A stretch of DNA of 64,000 nucleotides from Chryseobacterium aureum (GTDB lineage: Bacteria > Bacteroidota > Bacteroidia > Flavobacteriales > Weeksellaceae): NCBI RefSeq assembly GCF_003971235.1, contig NZ_CP034661.1, forward strand, positions 4,774,001 through 4,838,000. Reading direction: 5' to 3'. The notes beneath the pieces are model-generated. The model was not told the origin of the DNA, searched no databases, and saw only the letters and a list, made by a program, of their open reading frames with translations. A program made the translations under genes and the position numbers. Shown here in pieces: positions 1 to 8,996 of this stretch (positions are counted from its first letter, which is position 1; each line of letters starts with the position of its first letter).

Positions 1-81
1 GCTGAACTTACTGAACTGAGAGAAAGCGAAATGTGGAAAGCAGGTAAGACGGTACGAAGCCTGAGACCCGAAAACAATTAA
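1..81 (+). CDS. ilvC: 3' end of ketol-acid reductoisomerase (probable)
   Basis: The window opens inside a reading frame of 26 codons ending in TAA at 79-81. The tail reads ...EMWKAGKTVRSLRPENN. The ilvA start lies 11 bases downstream on the same strand, and in Bacteroidota ilvA commonly closes a branched-chain amino-acid operon whose previous gene is ilvC, which makes NADPH-dependent ketol-acid reductoisomerase. The identity is inferred from this context and the look of the C-terminus; too little sequence is present to see catalytic residues. Confidence 0.55.
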   Translation, partial: AELTELRESEMWKAGKTVRSLRPENN

Positions 82-92
82 TTACCGTAAAG

Positions 93-1355
93 ATGATGAA
101 AGAGGGAGTAAGTTCCTCCGTTTTGGAGCATGTCTATAAAGCGGAGGAACGATTAAAAAATGTAGTGGTAAAAACACCTTTAGCTGTCAATAATAATCTG
201 TCAGCAATTTATGAGTCGAATATCTGTTTTAAAAGAGAAGACCTTCAAAGGGTTAGATCCTATAAAATAAGAGGGGCCTATAATAAAATGGCAACGATGT
301 CTGAGGAAGAACATTCAAGGGGTGTTGTTTGTGCCAGCGCCGGAAATCATGCGCAGGGCGTTGCTTTTGCATGTCAGACAATGAAGGTGAAAGGTACTAT
401 TTTTATGCCTTTACCAACCCCCGGACAAAAGCTGGAACAGGTGAAAATGTTCGGAGGTGAATACATAGAAGTTATTCTTTTCGGAGACACGTTTGATGCG
501 GCAAAAGATGCAGCGCTGAGGTTTTGCAAAGATCATAACAGCGTATTCATTCATCCTTTTGACGATCCGGCGATTATTGAAGGGCAGGCTACCACCGCAT
601 TGGAGATACTGGAGCAGGCAGAAGGAATGGTTGATTATCTTTTTGTTCCGATAGGCGGCGGCGGGCTGGCAGCAGGAGTTTGTACTGTATTTCAGCATTT
701 GTCTCCGCAGACAAAGATTATCGGTGTAGAACCCTCCGCAGCAGCAAGTATGAAAAAAGCCCTTGAAAAAGGAGAGCCCGTTCTTCTCGAAAAGATAAGC
801 CGTTTCGTAGACGGAGCAGCAGTACAACAGGTAGGCGACCTTACTTTCGAGCGCTGTAAAAATATTCTCTATGATATGGCTACGGTAGACGAAGGTCTTG
901 TCTGTGAAACCATACTTTCACTGTATAATAAAGATGCTATTGTGGTAGAACCTGCTGGAGCACTTTCTGTAGCCGCATTGGAAAAATACAGAGAAGAAAT
1001 AAAAGGAAAAAATGTAGTGTGTATTATCAGCGGAAGTAATAATGACATTACCCGCATGGAAGAGATCAAGGAAAAGGCATTGCTTCATGCAGGATTAAAG
1101 CATTATTTCCTGGTTAGATTTCCACAGCGTCCGGGGGCTTTGAAAGCTTTTGTAATGGATGTTTTAGGGCCTGATGATGATATTACCTACTTTGAATACA
1201 CCCAAAAAAATTCAAAAGAAAAAGGAATTGCAGTGGTAGGAATTGCCGTTAAGCAAAACAAAGATTTTCCTCCATTGATTGATAAAATGAAACAATACGA
1301 TTTCTTTGTCAATTACCTGAACAATGATCCTTCTCTGATGAATTTGCTTATTTAA
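93..1355 (+). CDS. ilvA: Threonine ammonia-lyase (threonine dehydratase)
   Basis: A 420-residue PLP enzyme of the IlvA family, which deaminates threonine to 2-oxobutanoate, the first committed step of isoleucine synthesis in the cytoplasm. The PLP-binding lysine is K58 in SYKIRGAYNKM. SAGNHAQG (82-89) contacts the substrate and the glycine loop PIGGGGLAAG (186-195) holds the cofactor phosphate. Residues from about 330 form a single ACT-like regulatory domain, as in the short IlvA form. Two adjacent ATGs (93 and 96) could both serve as start. The gene follows the presumed ilvC end by 11 bases, and a strong hairpin terminator at 1567 closes the operon. Confidence 0.95.
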   Translation: MMKEGVSSSVLEHVYKAEERLKNVVVKTPLAVNNNLSAIYESNICFKREDLQRVRSYKIRGAYNKMATMSEEEHSRGVVCASAGNHAQGVAFACQTMKVKGTIFMPLPTPGQKLEQVKMFGGEYIEVILFGDTFDAAKDAALRFCKDHNSVFIHPFDDPAIIEGQATTALEILEQAEGMVDYLFVPIGGGGLAAGVCTVFQHLSPQTKIIGVEPSAAASMKKALEKGEPVLLEKISRFVDGAAVQQVGDLTFERCKNILYDMATVDEGLVCETILSLYNKDAIVVEPAGALSVAALEKYREEIKGKNVVCIISGSNNDITRMEEIKEKALLHAGLKHYFLVRFPQRPGALKAFVMDVLGPDDDITYFEYTQKNSKEKGIAVVGIAVKQNKDFPPLIDKMKQYDFFVNYLNNDPSLMNLLI

Positions 1356-1492
1356 AATTTTTAAATCATTAAGGATGATTAAGTTTTTAAGAATAGTTAA
1401 GGAGAATATCTTCCGATATTGATTAAGCAAACTGCTTCATTCAACTGAGTTGAATCTTCACTTTCCTTAAATCCTGAATTGATCTTAACGGT
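1356..1492. repeat. Isolated copy of the hairpin module of the 361-bp repeat
   Basis: Directly after ilvA lies a diverged copy of the last part of the 361-bp tandem repeat that follows. It starts with a match to TTAAGGATGAGTAAGTTTTT and ends with an inverse match near CTTAACGGTT, so its ends are an imperfect inverted repeat. Inside is a short palindrome related to AATATCTTTCGATATT. Further copies of the module are at about 1834-1950, 2195-2311 and 2556-2692. Confidence 0.7.
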
Positions 1493-1566
1493 TCCCAATC
1501 ACATAATCATATCCAATAGTAAATTATTTCGCATTTAAAGACAGATTCTAAAAACACAATGACGAG

Positions 1567-1600
1567 AAAAGCTTCACAATCTGTGAAGCTTTTTTGTTTT
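1567..1600 (+). terminator. Rho-independent terminator of the ilv operon
   Basis: A perfect 12-bp inverted repeat (AAAAGCTTCACA at 1567-1578, its complement at 1582-1593) with a 3-base loop is followed by an almost pure T run to 1609. It lies 212 bases after ilvA, beyond a partial copy of the local repeat module. Confidence 0.8.
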
Positions 1601-1610
1601 TTTGATAAAT

Positions 1611-2692
1611 CAAACGACATAAGAAACTGAAGCGTTAAGAAAATGAATTCTGTGAACGTTAAAAAAACTGTATTGTTTGAGTGCGGGTCAATAGGTGATT
1701 CTAAACATAGAGTGTTTCCGCACGAGTTTAGAGTTTTTAGAGAACAGATTTCATTTTTAGCGGAAGTTTCTAAGTTTTGGATTTTTGATTCTTTTGTTTC
1801 AAGACAAAAGAAATATGATTAACTAAAAATATTTTTTAATCCATTAAGGATGAGTAAGTTTTTAAGAACAGTGAAGAATAATATCTTTCGATATTGAGTA
1901 AGCAGAATGCTTCATAACTTGTCTTAAATCCTCAACTCTTCTTAACGGTTCCAAATTGTTTTCAATAATATCAAACGACATAAGAAACTGAAGCGTTAAG
2001 AAAATGAATTCTGTGAACGTTAAAAAAACTCTATTGTTTGAGTGCGGGACAATATTTGATTCTAAACATAGAGTGTTTCCGCACGAGTTTAGAGTTTTTA
2101 GAGAACAGATTTCATTTTTAGCGGAAGTTTCTAAGTCTTGAATTTTTGATTCTTTTGTTTCAAGACAAAAGAAATATGATTAATTAAAAATATTTTTTGA
2201 ACCATTAAGGATGAGTAAGTTTTTAAGAATAGTGAAGAATAATATCTTTCGATATTGAGTAAGCAGAATGCTTCTTAACTTGTCTTAAATCCTCAACTCT
2301 TCTTAACGGTTCCAAATTGTTTTCAATAATATCAAACGACATAAGAAACTGAAGCGTTAAGAAAATGAATTCTGTGAACGTTAAAAAAACTGTATTGTTT
2401 GAGTGCGGGTCAATAGGTGATTCTAAACATAGAGTGTTTCCGCACGAGTTTAGAGTTTTTAGAGAACAGATTTCATTTTTAGCGGAAGTTTCTAAGTCTT
2501 GAATTTTTGATTCTTTTGTTTCAAGACAAAAGAAATATGATTAATTAAAAATATTTTTTAAACCATTAAGGATGAGTAAGTTTTTAAGAACAGTGAAGAA
2601 TAATATCTTTCGATATTGAGTAAGCAGAATGCTTCATTCAAATTAATTTGAATCTTAATTTCCCTTAAATCCTCAATTCTTCTTAATGGTTT
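1611..2692. repeat. Three tandem 361-bp intergenic repeats
   Basis: Three nearly identical units start at 1611, 1972 and 2333 (CAAACGACATAAGAAACTGA), giving a period of 361 bases; the third diverges only in its last 60 bases. Each unit carries a long-range inverted repeat (GTGCGG, 38 bases, CCGCAC) and, in its last third, two tight hairpins: AATATC-TTTC-GATATT and AAGCA-GAA-TGCTT. Unit 1 contains a 59-codon ATG reading frame (1643-1822) that ends early at TGA in units 2 and 3, so it is probably not a gene. Otherwise 1356-2707 holds no gene. Confidence 0.9.
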
Positions 2693-2707
2693 AATTCTTT
2701 GATCAAA

Positions 2708-4177
2708 TTATCTTTCAAGCGAAAAATTCGAAATTACTTTCGGACGTTCCGCTTCATTAGCCACTTTCCAGGATGTTATGTACATCCATTCAGTCATTTT
2801 GTACAGCTTTTTATAATTGATGTTTTCAGATTCATCCTGTGGTGTATGATACTGGTCATGCAGCACACTGGTAAAAAATATCGCTGGAATCCCGGTTTTA
2901 GCATACGGAAGATGATCACTTCTGAAATAGAAATACTCTGCATGGCTTGGAGAATCCCAATCTTTCAGGTATTTGAATTTTGTGCTTTCATTATTGGCAT
3001 CTTCCGCCATTTTAAGAAGCTCTTCAGAATTTTTGTGCGGAGCATTTCCGCCTAATAAAGCGGCTTCATTGTTATCATTTCTCCCGATCATATCACCGTT
3101 CAGAACAGCCACAATGTTTTCTTTAGGAACAACAGGGTGGGCAGCATGCCATCTTGACCCCAGTAATCCTCTTTCTTCAGCTCCGTGGAAGACGAACAGA
3201 ATACTTCTTTTTCCCGGCTGTTTTTTGTAAGCTCTGGCCATTGCGAGCATAGCAACACAGGTACTTGCATTGTCATCAGCACCGTTGTAGATGGTGTCAT
3301 TCTTTACCGGATGTCTGATACCGTCATGATCCTGATGCCCGCTCAGCAAAACATATTCGTTTTTAAGAACAGGATCTGTACCTTCTATTTTCCCGATAAT
3401 ATTAACGGATGGATATTTGTACGTTTCAGTGATCAGGTTCAGGGAAGCTTTGGGATTGTTTTTTACCCAGCCCGAATGCTCTCTTTTGATCCATAAAACA
3501 GGAATATTATTGGTGATTTTTTCTCTTAATCCTTCCACACCGTAGCTTCCTCTTGTCATTTGAGGCAGCACTTCTACCCAGCTTTTTTCAGAGGTATCAT
3601 CGGTGATGAAAATAATAGCTTTTGCTCCCAGCTGAAAAGCTTTATCATAGTATTTATTTCTTACAAAACCAGGATATCTTCTTACAAAAAGCGTCATATC
3701 CTTTGAAATATTTTTGTCAGAAGCATTTACAGCAAGAACTTTTCCTTTGATATTCAGTTTGGCAAGGTCTTCAGGTTCTGCATTTCCGGCATATACTATT
3801 TCAGCCTCTACAGCAGCATTTACAGGTTCCGCAACCAGAAAATCTTTCCATAGCTTCAGGCTGGTATCACCAATTTTCAGGCTGCTTTGAGGAATCACCT
3901 GATGTCTGTACATATCAAAAAACTGAAAAAAAGTTCCGTTGTCTCCCGCAGGTTTCATTCCTGCTTCTTTGGCTTTGTCGGCCAGCCACATGGAAACTTT
4001 CAGTTCATCCAGCGTTCCGGCTTCGCGTCCCCAGAACTGGTCTGCAGCAAGCTGATACATATCGGTACGGAGATCTGCCTCTTTGATGGCAGAAACTAAC
4101 GGTTTCTTATAATTCTGAGCCCCCGAAAAGGCAAATAAGAAGAGCCCAAGCAAAGAAAAAACATAATTTTTATTCAT
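2708..4177 (-). CDS. Secreted M28 family zinc metallopeptidase with PA domain
   Basis: A 489-residue protein with a signal peptide (about residues 1-20, ending SGAQ). A protease-associated (PA) domain lies at about 115-255. The M28 catalytic domain shows the metal ligands H281 and D283 (GHQDHD), bridging D301 (NGADDNAS) and the E334-E335 pair (HGAEERGLLGS). Proteins of this family are secreted aminopeptidases or carboxypeptidases with two zinc ions; the exact specificity cannot be read from sequence. It follows the 78-residue gene on the same strand with 8 bases between, so they are probably cotranscribed. Confidence 0.9.
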   Translation of the reverse strand: MNKNYVFSLLGLFLFAFSGAQNYKKPLVSAIKEADLRTDMYQLAADQFWGREAGTLDELKVSMWLADKAKEAGMKPAGDNGTFFQFFDMYRHQVIPQSSLKIGDTSLKLWKDFLVAEPVNAAVEAEIVYAGNAEPEDLAKLNIKGKVLAVNASDKNISKDMTLFVRRYPGFVRNKYYDKAFQLGAKAIIFITDDTSEKSWVEVLPQMTRGSYGVEGLREKITNNIPVLWIKREHSGWVKNNPKASLNLITETYKYPSVNIIGKIEGTDPVLKNEYVLLSGHQDHDGIRHPVKNDTIYNGADDNASTCVAMLAMARAYKKQPGKRSILFVFHGAEERGLLGSRWHAAHPVVPKENIVAVLNGDMIGRNDNNEAALLGGNAPHKNSEELLKMAEDANNESTKFKYLKDWDSPSHAEYFYFRSDHLPYAKTGIPAIFFTSVLHDQYHTPQDESENINYKKLYKMTEWMYITSWKVANEAERPKVISNFSLER

Positions 4178-4185
4178 AAGAACGC

Positions 4186-4422
4186 TTAATTAAAGTGAGC
4201 TAATTTTTCTGAAAACTGTTTTGAAAACTCTTTTCTGTCTTCTTCCAGTTTTTCCTGTGCAGAAGGTAAAATATAGGTAAAAAGAATTTTGTCTTCCTGG
4301 TCTAAAAAGATAATTTCCTTTTCATTTCCATCAATCATCTGTGAGAAAATCTCCCACATCGGAGTGTCTTTTAATTTTAATAATTCAAAAAACTGTTCTG
4401 CTTTGATTTCGATTTTCTGCAT
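4186..4422 (-). CDS. Hypothetical 78-residue protein upstream of the M28 peptidase
   Basis: A short acidic protein with no signal peptide or membrane segment, likely cytoplasmic. The central part looks like two beta strands (KEIIFLDQEDKILFTYIL) followed by a charged C-terminal helix. I do not recognise the family. It is probably the first gene of an operon with the M28 peptidase. A -7 promoter element lies 45 bases upstream of its ATG. Confidence 0.7.
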   Translation of the reverse strand: MQKIEIKAEQFFELLKLKDTPMWEIFSQMIDGNEKEIIFLDQEDKILFTYILPSAQEKLEEDRKEFSKQFSEKLAHFN

Positions 4423-4466
4423 GTTCTTTTTTATATATTATCGGTGAATATTCCTGAATGTACATT

Positions 4467-4474
4467 CAAAAATA
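4467..4474 (-). promoter_or_regulatory. Bacteroidota -7 promoter element for the 78-residue gene/M28 operon
   Basis: Read on the minus strand, this is TATTTTTG, an exact match to TANNTTTG, 45 bases upstream of the ATG at 4422. No clear -33 TTTG was found. Confidence 0.45.
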
Positions 4475-4497
4475 AAGATTTTGTCTTTTCCCAGCGA

Positions 4498-6897
4498 TTA
4501 AAACTCGAGAAATTTCAGTTTGAACTGGATGGCAAAATTTTCCCTGAAGTGTGGTGTCGCATAATAACCCACTCTATAGAATAATCCCAGATTGAAATAG
4601 CTGGAAAGGAAGTTGTTCCATTCCAAACCTACTTCCTGGTACAGGTGATCCAGTTTTCTGAACTTAAACTGGTGGTATTCCGGATGCCTCATATCTCCAA
4701 TGGTTCCTCGGAAGACAAAATCAAAGCTAGAAATATTATGTCCGAAACTTTTTAAATACCATGGAAGTTTATGAGTAAAATAATACGCTACAAATCTGTC
4801 ATTATAGTATTTTCCACCTTCCAGTGTTGCAAATCCAAGGTAAGAAGTAAGGTTGAAATTAAAATCTTTACCGGGAGAAGCCAGTCCGTTCATTGTAAAG
4901 TTTTTCCAGATAGGCGCTCCGCCCAGAACGAGACCCCCGTACAGACGGAAACCTGTAGTCCCGATCGGTGTTTTGAAATTGTGAACAAACAAAGCGTCAA
5001 AACGGGAATAATTAAAGTCTCCCTGCAATATTTTGTAACTCTGCTCGTAATTAAAATAGAGCTCAGGGTATTTCTGATCAATCAGAGATTTCCCCTGCGG
5101 CGTCATAATGTTCGTGGAATTAGGAGAATATTTTAAGGTGAAAAGCGTATTGAAATTTCGGTAGGATGTTCCCCGGTCTCTGAACTGATAATCGAATTCA
5201 GCCTCTTCCGTATTTCTTCTTACGGCCAGGGCAACGGTAAGCCCGTTGGTAACATCGTTCAGGTAAGATAATGACATTCCTCTGAAGTGAAAGTACCGGT
5301 CATTATTTAAATTATTCCCGAAATTCATCATTCTCATCTTGAAATTCCAGAGCTTTCGGTTGAATTCTCCTGAGGCCGTCACATCATCATAGACCTCAAA
5401 TCTGAAAAATGAGTTTTTCTCCAGAGTGGTCTTCATATCCAGCCCCATTCCGTACTTCCATTTTCTGTCTTTCACCCCATACGCAAAATAATAGTCCGGA
5501 GAAAAATAGGGGTTGAAGTTTTCATTGAGCTTGGCTTTTAAACCCAGTCTGAACCCTTCATAAGAGTTATAATTGACAATTTCATCTACTGCAAAATCTA
5601 CAGAACCTACCCGGATCTGTCCGTTCAGTAATCCCGATAAAATCTGGGCTTTGGTATCAATTTTATATTTTTTACCTAAACTGTCGATGGTTTTATAGGT
5701 ATTCTGTTCCCTTTCGGTAAGAGGGTCTGTTCTGTACTGATCCAGGGAATGGCCGTCAATGTTTTTTACGGAGAAAGTATAGCCCTTGAAATCTTTTGGG
5801 TCTTCTTCAATAGGAGCTTCAAAATCAAAATATTTTGAAGTGAGAAAAGCATAAGTGCCAAAGCTTCTTTTGTCTTTCTTATCGTCTGGATGGGCTTTAT
5901 CATCCATAGCCATTTTACCCATTTTAAGCTTGGCTTTTTCCTGGGCAAGGAACCATTTGTTATTGTAAAATACCCAGGTACTGGTAATAATTCCGTCGTT
6001 TTTATTTTTACTGAAATTCTCAATTTTTTTAAGCCCGTAGGTTTCGGTATCTATATAAATAGCACCGTTGTACTTTCTTTTTCTGTCCGGTTTTTTATAA
6101 TTCACCTCACGGAAACGGATGACAAAGTTTTTTCTTCCGTCAAGAGTTACGGTGTCTGAAAGGAAGAATCTGTACAGTCCTCTGTTTTCCGGTTTTATCT
6201 GTTCCGGGACAACATCCCTGTTACTCTGCTGAAGAGCGATCATCTCATAGATAGGCTGCTTCAGGCCGGAGATTCTGTTGTCCAGAATATTGATCTTTTC
6301 CCCATACTTTTTGGAGTATAAAAACTCCTGCGCTCTTTCCCAAAGGAAGAGTTTGCTTTTTGAAAATATTTTTCTGGCGTTAATGTTATTCAGGGAGTCT
6401 TTTTCTCTTTTTTTCTTGAAAATAGTAAGATCGCTAAAATACTGATTAAACTGGGAAAGGCTGTCTTCATCAATATCCAGCGATATTTTTTCGTAAGATT
6501 TGTAGGAGTAGGACCCGAGGCTTTTCGGTGAGTTTTCTTTGAAGAGCTTATTAACTTTTCTCAGAATTTCCAGGGCCCTGGGATCACTTTTATCTTCAAT
6601 CACTACTGTTTCAATATCGGTAGTTTTTGAGGATTTTCTGATCAGGGAAACCTCCATACTGCTTTCTACATTAATGTTTTCTTTCTGGTAGGAAGAGGCT
6701 TCAATATCAATGCTCCTGCATCCGGTTTTGAATTCAAGAATACCCTGCTGATCAGTATACCCCATGACTGTATTGTCACATGATATTTTCGCATTGAAAA
6801 CAGGCTTTTGAGTGGCGTCATCCACAACTTTAATCTTTAATTGTGAATACCCCAAAAAGCTGAGCAGAAAAAATAATAACAGTAGTACCCTTTTCAT
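4498..6897 (-). CDS. DUF5686 family protein with N-terminal carboxypeptidase-regulatory-like domain
   Basis: A 799-residue protein. Residues 1-18 form a signal peptide. Residues 19-95 resemble the carboxypeptidase D regulatory-like (CarboxypepD_reg) beta-sandwich common in Bacteroidota envelope proteins. The rest matches the DUF5686 family by length and layout, with a C-terminal half rich in aromatic, alternating beta strands that suggests an outer-membrane barrel (it ends in ...KLKFLEF, with a C-terminal Phe). The function is unknown. It is monocistronic or the upstream neighbour of the M28 unit, 75 bases away. Confidence 0.8.
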   Translation of the reverse strand: MKRVLLLLFFLLSFLGYSQLKIKVVDDATQKPVFNAKISCDNTVMGYTDQQGILEFKTGCRSIDIEASSYQKENINVESSMEVSLIRKSSKTTDIETVVIEDKSDPRALEILRKVNKLFKENSPKSLGSYSYKSYEKISLDIDEDSLSQFNQYFSDLTIFKKKREKDSLNNINARKIFSKSKLFLWERAQEFLYSKKYGEKINILDNRISGLKQPIYEMIALQQSNRDVVPEQIKPENRGLYRFFLSDTVTLDGRKNFVIRFREVNYKKPDRKRKYNGAIYIDTETYGLKKIENFSKNKNDGIITSTWVFYNNKWFLAQEKAKLKMGKMAMDDKAHPDDKKDKRSFGTYAFLTSKYFDFEAPIEEDPKDFKGYTFSVKNIDGHSLDQYRTDPLTEREQNTYKTIDSLGKKYKIDTKAQILSGLLNGQIRVGSVDFAVDEIVNYNSYEGFRLGLKAKLNENFNPYFSPDYYFAYGVKDRKWKYGMGLDMKTTLEKNSFFRFEVYDDVTASGEFNRKLWNFKMRMMNFGNNLNNDRYFHFRGMSLSYLNDVTNGLTVALAVRRNTEEAEFDYQFRDRGTSYRNFNTLFTLKYSPNSTNIMTPQGKSLIDQKYPELYFNYEQSYKILQGDFNYSRFDALFVHNFKTPIGTTGFRLYGGLVLGGAPIWKNFTMNGLASPGKDFNFNLTSYLGFATLEGGKYYNDRFVAYYFTHKLPWYLKSFGHNISSFDFVFRGTIGDMRHPEYHQFKFRKLDHLYQEVGLEWNNFLSSYFNLGLFYRVGYYATPHFRENFAIQFKLKFLEF

Positions 6898-6912
6898 GTA
6901 AAAAAACTAGGT

Positions 6913-6920
6913 CAAAATTA
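6913..6920 (-). promoter_or_regulatory. -7 promoter element for the DUF5686 gene
   Basis: On the minus strand this is TAATTTTG, an exact TANNTTTG match 15 bases upstream of the ATG at 6897, implying a very short leader. Confidence 0.5.
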
Positions 6921-7059
6921 ATAATATTTATTGTTGTAAAAAAGTTTTTAACACAGTATAACATTGATTTAATCTAATGTTTTTATGGATTTTTTTCTGG
7001 TTAAAATTGAATAATAAAGCCACTCAGATAGTCTTTCTCTCATTTCTTAAAATTTCCAA

Positions 7060-7096
7060 TAAAAAAACTCCTGAATAGATGATTCTCAGGAGTTTT
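7060..7096 (-). terminator. Terminator of the peroxidase operon
   Basis: An 11-bp perfect inverted repeat (AAAACTCCTGA at 7064-7074 and TCAGGAGTTTT at 7086-7096). Read on the minus strand the hairpin ends in a run of seven T. It lies 20 bases past the stop of the peroxidase gene. Confidence 0.8.
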
Positions 7097-7116
7097 AATT
7101 TTTATTTCAAAATGAA

Positions 7117-8931
7117 TTACTGATCATTCAGGGCTTTCAGAAAATTAATAATATCATCTGTTTCCTTATCGGTAAGCTGTAATGGTGAATCAGAAAGGGT
7201 CTGGTTTTCTACTTTAAATCCAAAAGCTTTTCCCCCGCCTTTGTTGTAGAAATTCATCACTTCTTTCAATGTTTTGTATCCTCCATTGTGCATGTAAGGA
7301 GCTGTTTTATGAATGTTCCGCAGAGTAGGTGTTTTGAAGGAATGCTGTAATGAAGGAACCGTTTCATGAAACTTTCCTCTTCCCGGATCAGGGTCAAATG
7401 TTTTGTTCTCTGCATTCATGGCCACACCCAATATTTCCTGCTCAGTTTTTTTGAAATTGGGAGGAACGGTACCGTTGAACAGAGGAATGAAGTGGCAGAT
7501 TGCACACTGCGCTTTCCCGACAAAAAGATTAAAACCGCGCTTTTGACTGTCCGTCATTGCCGCTTTATTTCCCCTCATATACTCGTCAAAATCTGAATTG
7601 AATTTTGCAAGAGAACGGATATAGCTTGCCAATACATTTTGCAGCTGCCACACCTCAGGTTTTTGAGAATGATAAATTTTTTTGAATGCTGCCTGATAAT
7701 TTTTATCCTGATTGATTTTGGTAAGGATTACATTCAGGTCCCCATGCATTTCCTCTTTATTGGAAATGACATCTGAGCTTTGCCCCTCCAGGTCGTCTTT
7801 TCTCATATCCCAAAACTGGCCGTGCTGATAACCTGCATAGTTGAGTGAAGGTGTATTTCTTGCCAGTTCAGAGTTTTCAAGAGACATGGCTTTGGCAAGC
7901 CCGTCGGTAAAAGCTTTTTCCGGAATATGACAGGTTGCACAGCTTCGGTTATTGCTGTTAGATAAAATTTTGTCATTAAAAAGCTGATGTCCCAGTGCTG
8001 CCTTTTCTTCCGAATATGCATACTCTTTGCCGGGAGTGAAAGCGTTGGGATTAAAAGCATTTTTAGTAAAAAAGGTAGCCGCATTTTTGTTGAGGGCAGT
8101 GGTTACTTCAACGTCCGGAATCTTCTCCTGATTTTTAAAATCCAGCATCAGGACTGTGATCTTATTCAGATGGTCCGGAATAAAATTGACATAATCAAAT
8201 GTATTTTTGTCTGTGTTTTTCTTCAGAACTTCAATCGCTGAATTGATTTCTGCCACAATACTTTTGAAAGCCCTTTCTTTCGATCGGGGAGTGGAGATTT
8301 GCTGTAGAGTTTCTTTTATTCCTTCCAGGGAAAAAGGCATTTCCTGCAAAAAGGTTCCCGAAACCGGAGTGTCAAAACCTGAAATTCCCAGGCTGGAAAT
8401 TCTGAAAGCTTCCTGCCTCAAAGCATCGAAAACCTGATCTTTACTGATGGAGATAACCTGAAAATTAGTTTTTATGGTGTTGCTTTTATTGATAAGTTTA
8501 TTGAGCATTCTTATCACTTCCTCTTTATTATCTTTATCGTAAGGGTAGAGCATTTCTTCCAAGACCTGAAGTCCTTCGGGTTCTATTTCTGTATGCTCAT
8601 CCATTTCTATTTCGGGAAGCGCCGGCCCGTTGATCAACCTTGCGGAGTGGGGCAGGAAATATTCTACAGCCCATTCCATTTTTTTATAGGTTTTTCTGAT
8701 ATCCTGAAATTTTTTCTGAAGTAGTTTTTCATCAGTGTTTTTAGAAACCAGGGTTTTCAGTTCATGGATTTGTTTTTCAAAGTCAGCATTGGTTTTGATA
8801 ATTCTGTTTTTTACAGAACCAAGATCTTCGTACACAGGCTGTTGCTTGTCGTTTTTACAATAGTAGAGTGTAAAAAGGGCTGCTGCACAGTACAGGAAAA
8901 GGAGTATCGGGTATTTTGAAAGCTTATTCAT
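7117..8931 (-). CDS. Di-heme cytochrome c peroxidase (MauG/CcpA type) with imelysin-like N-terminal region
   Basis: A 604-residue exported protein (hydrophobic N-terminus to about residue 24, then Cys25, possibly a lipoprotein). Two heme c attachment motifs are present: CATCH (331-335) and CAICH (476-480). The APYMHNG sequence near 547 supplies the likely axial Met. This is the layout of bacterial di-heme peroxidases, which reduce H2O2 in the periplasm. Residues 30-290 are mostly helical and resemble the imelysin-like extension seen on flavobacterial homologues. The gene is 65 bases downstream of the PhoX-like lipoprotein gene and is probably in one operon with it. Confidence 0.85.
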   Translation of the reverse strand: MNKLSKYPILLFLYCAAALFTLYYCKNDKQQPVYEDLGSVKNRIIKTNADFEKQIHELKTLVSKNTDEKLLQKKFQDIRKTYKKMEWAVEYFLPHSARLINGPALPEIEMDEHTEIEPEGLQVLEEMLYPYDKDNKEEVIRMLNKLINKSNTIKTNFQVISISKDQVFDALRQEAFRISSLGISGFDTPVSGTFLQEMPFSLEGIKETLQQISTPRSKERAFKSIVAEINSAIEVLKKNTDKNTFDYVNFIPDHLNKITVLMLDFKNQEKIPDVEVTTALNKNAATFFTKNAFNPNAFTPGKEYAYSEEKAALGHQLFNDKILSNSNNRSCATCHIPEKAFTDGLAKAMSLENSELARNTPSLNYAGYQHGQFWDMRKDDLEGQSSDVISNKEEMHGDLNVILTKINQDKNYQAAFKKIYHSQKPEVWQLQNVLASYIRSLAKFNSDFDEYMRGNKAAMTDSQKRGFNLFVGKAQCAICHFIPLFNGTVPPNFKKTEQEILGVAMNAENKTFDPDPGRGKFHETVPSLQHSFKTPTLRNIHKTAPYMHNGGYKTLKEVMNFYNKGGGKAFGFKVENQTLSDSPLQLTDKETDDIINFLKALNDQ

Positions 8932-8996
8932 AGGTATGAAAAAGTATCAACAGAGATTTTCTATTGATACTTTAATTTGATATGAAGGAATTAAAA

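Noticed and set aside
1643..1822. 59-codon gene in each 361-bp repeat
   Set aside because: Open only in unit 1; units 2 and 3 have TGA ten codons earlier, and there is no promoter or family match.
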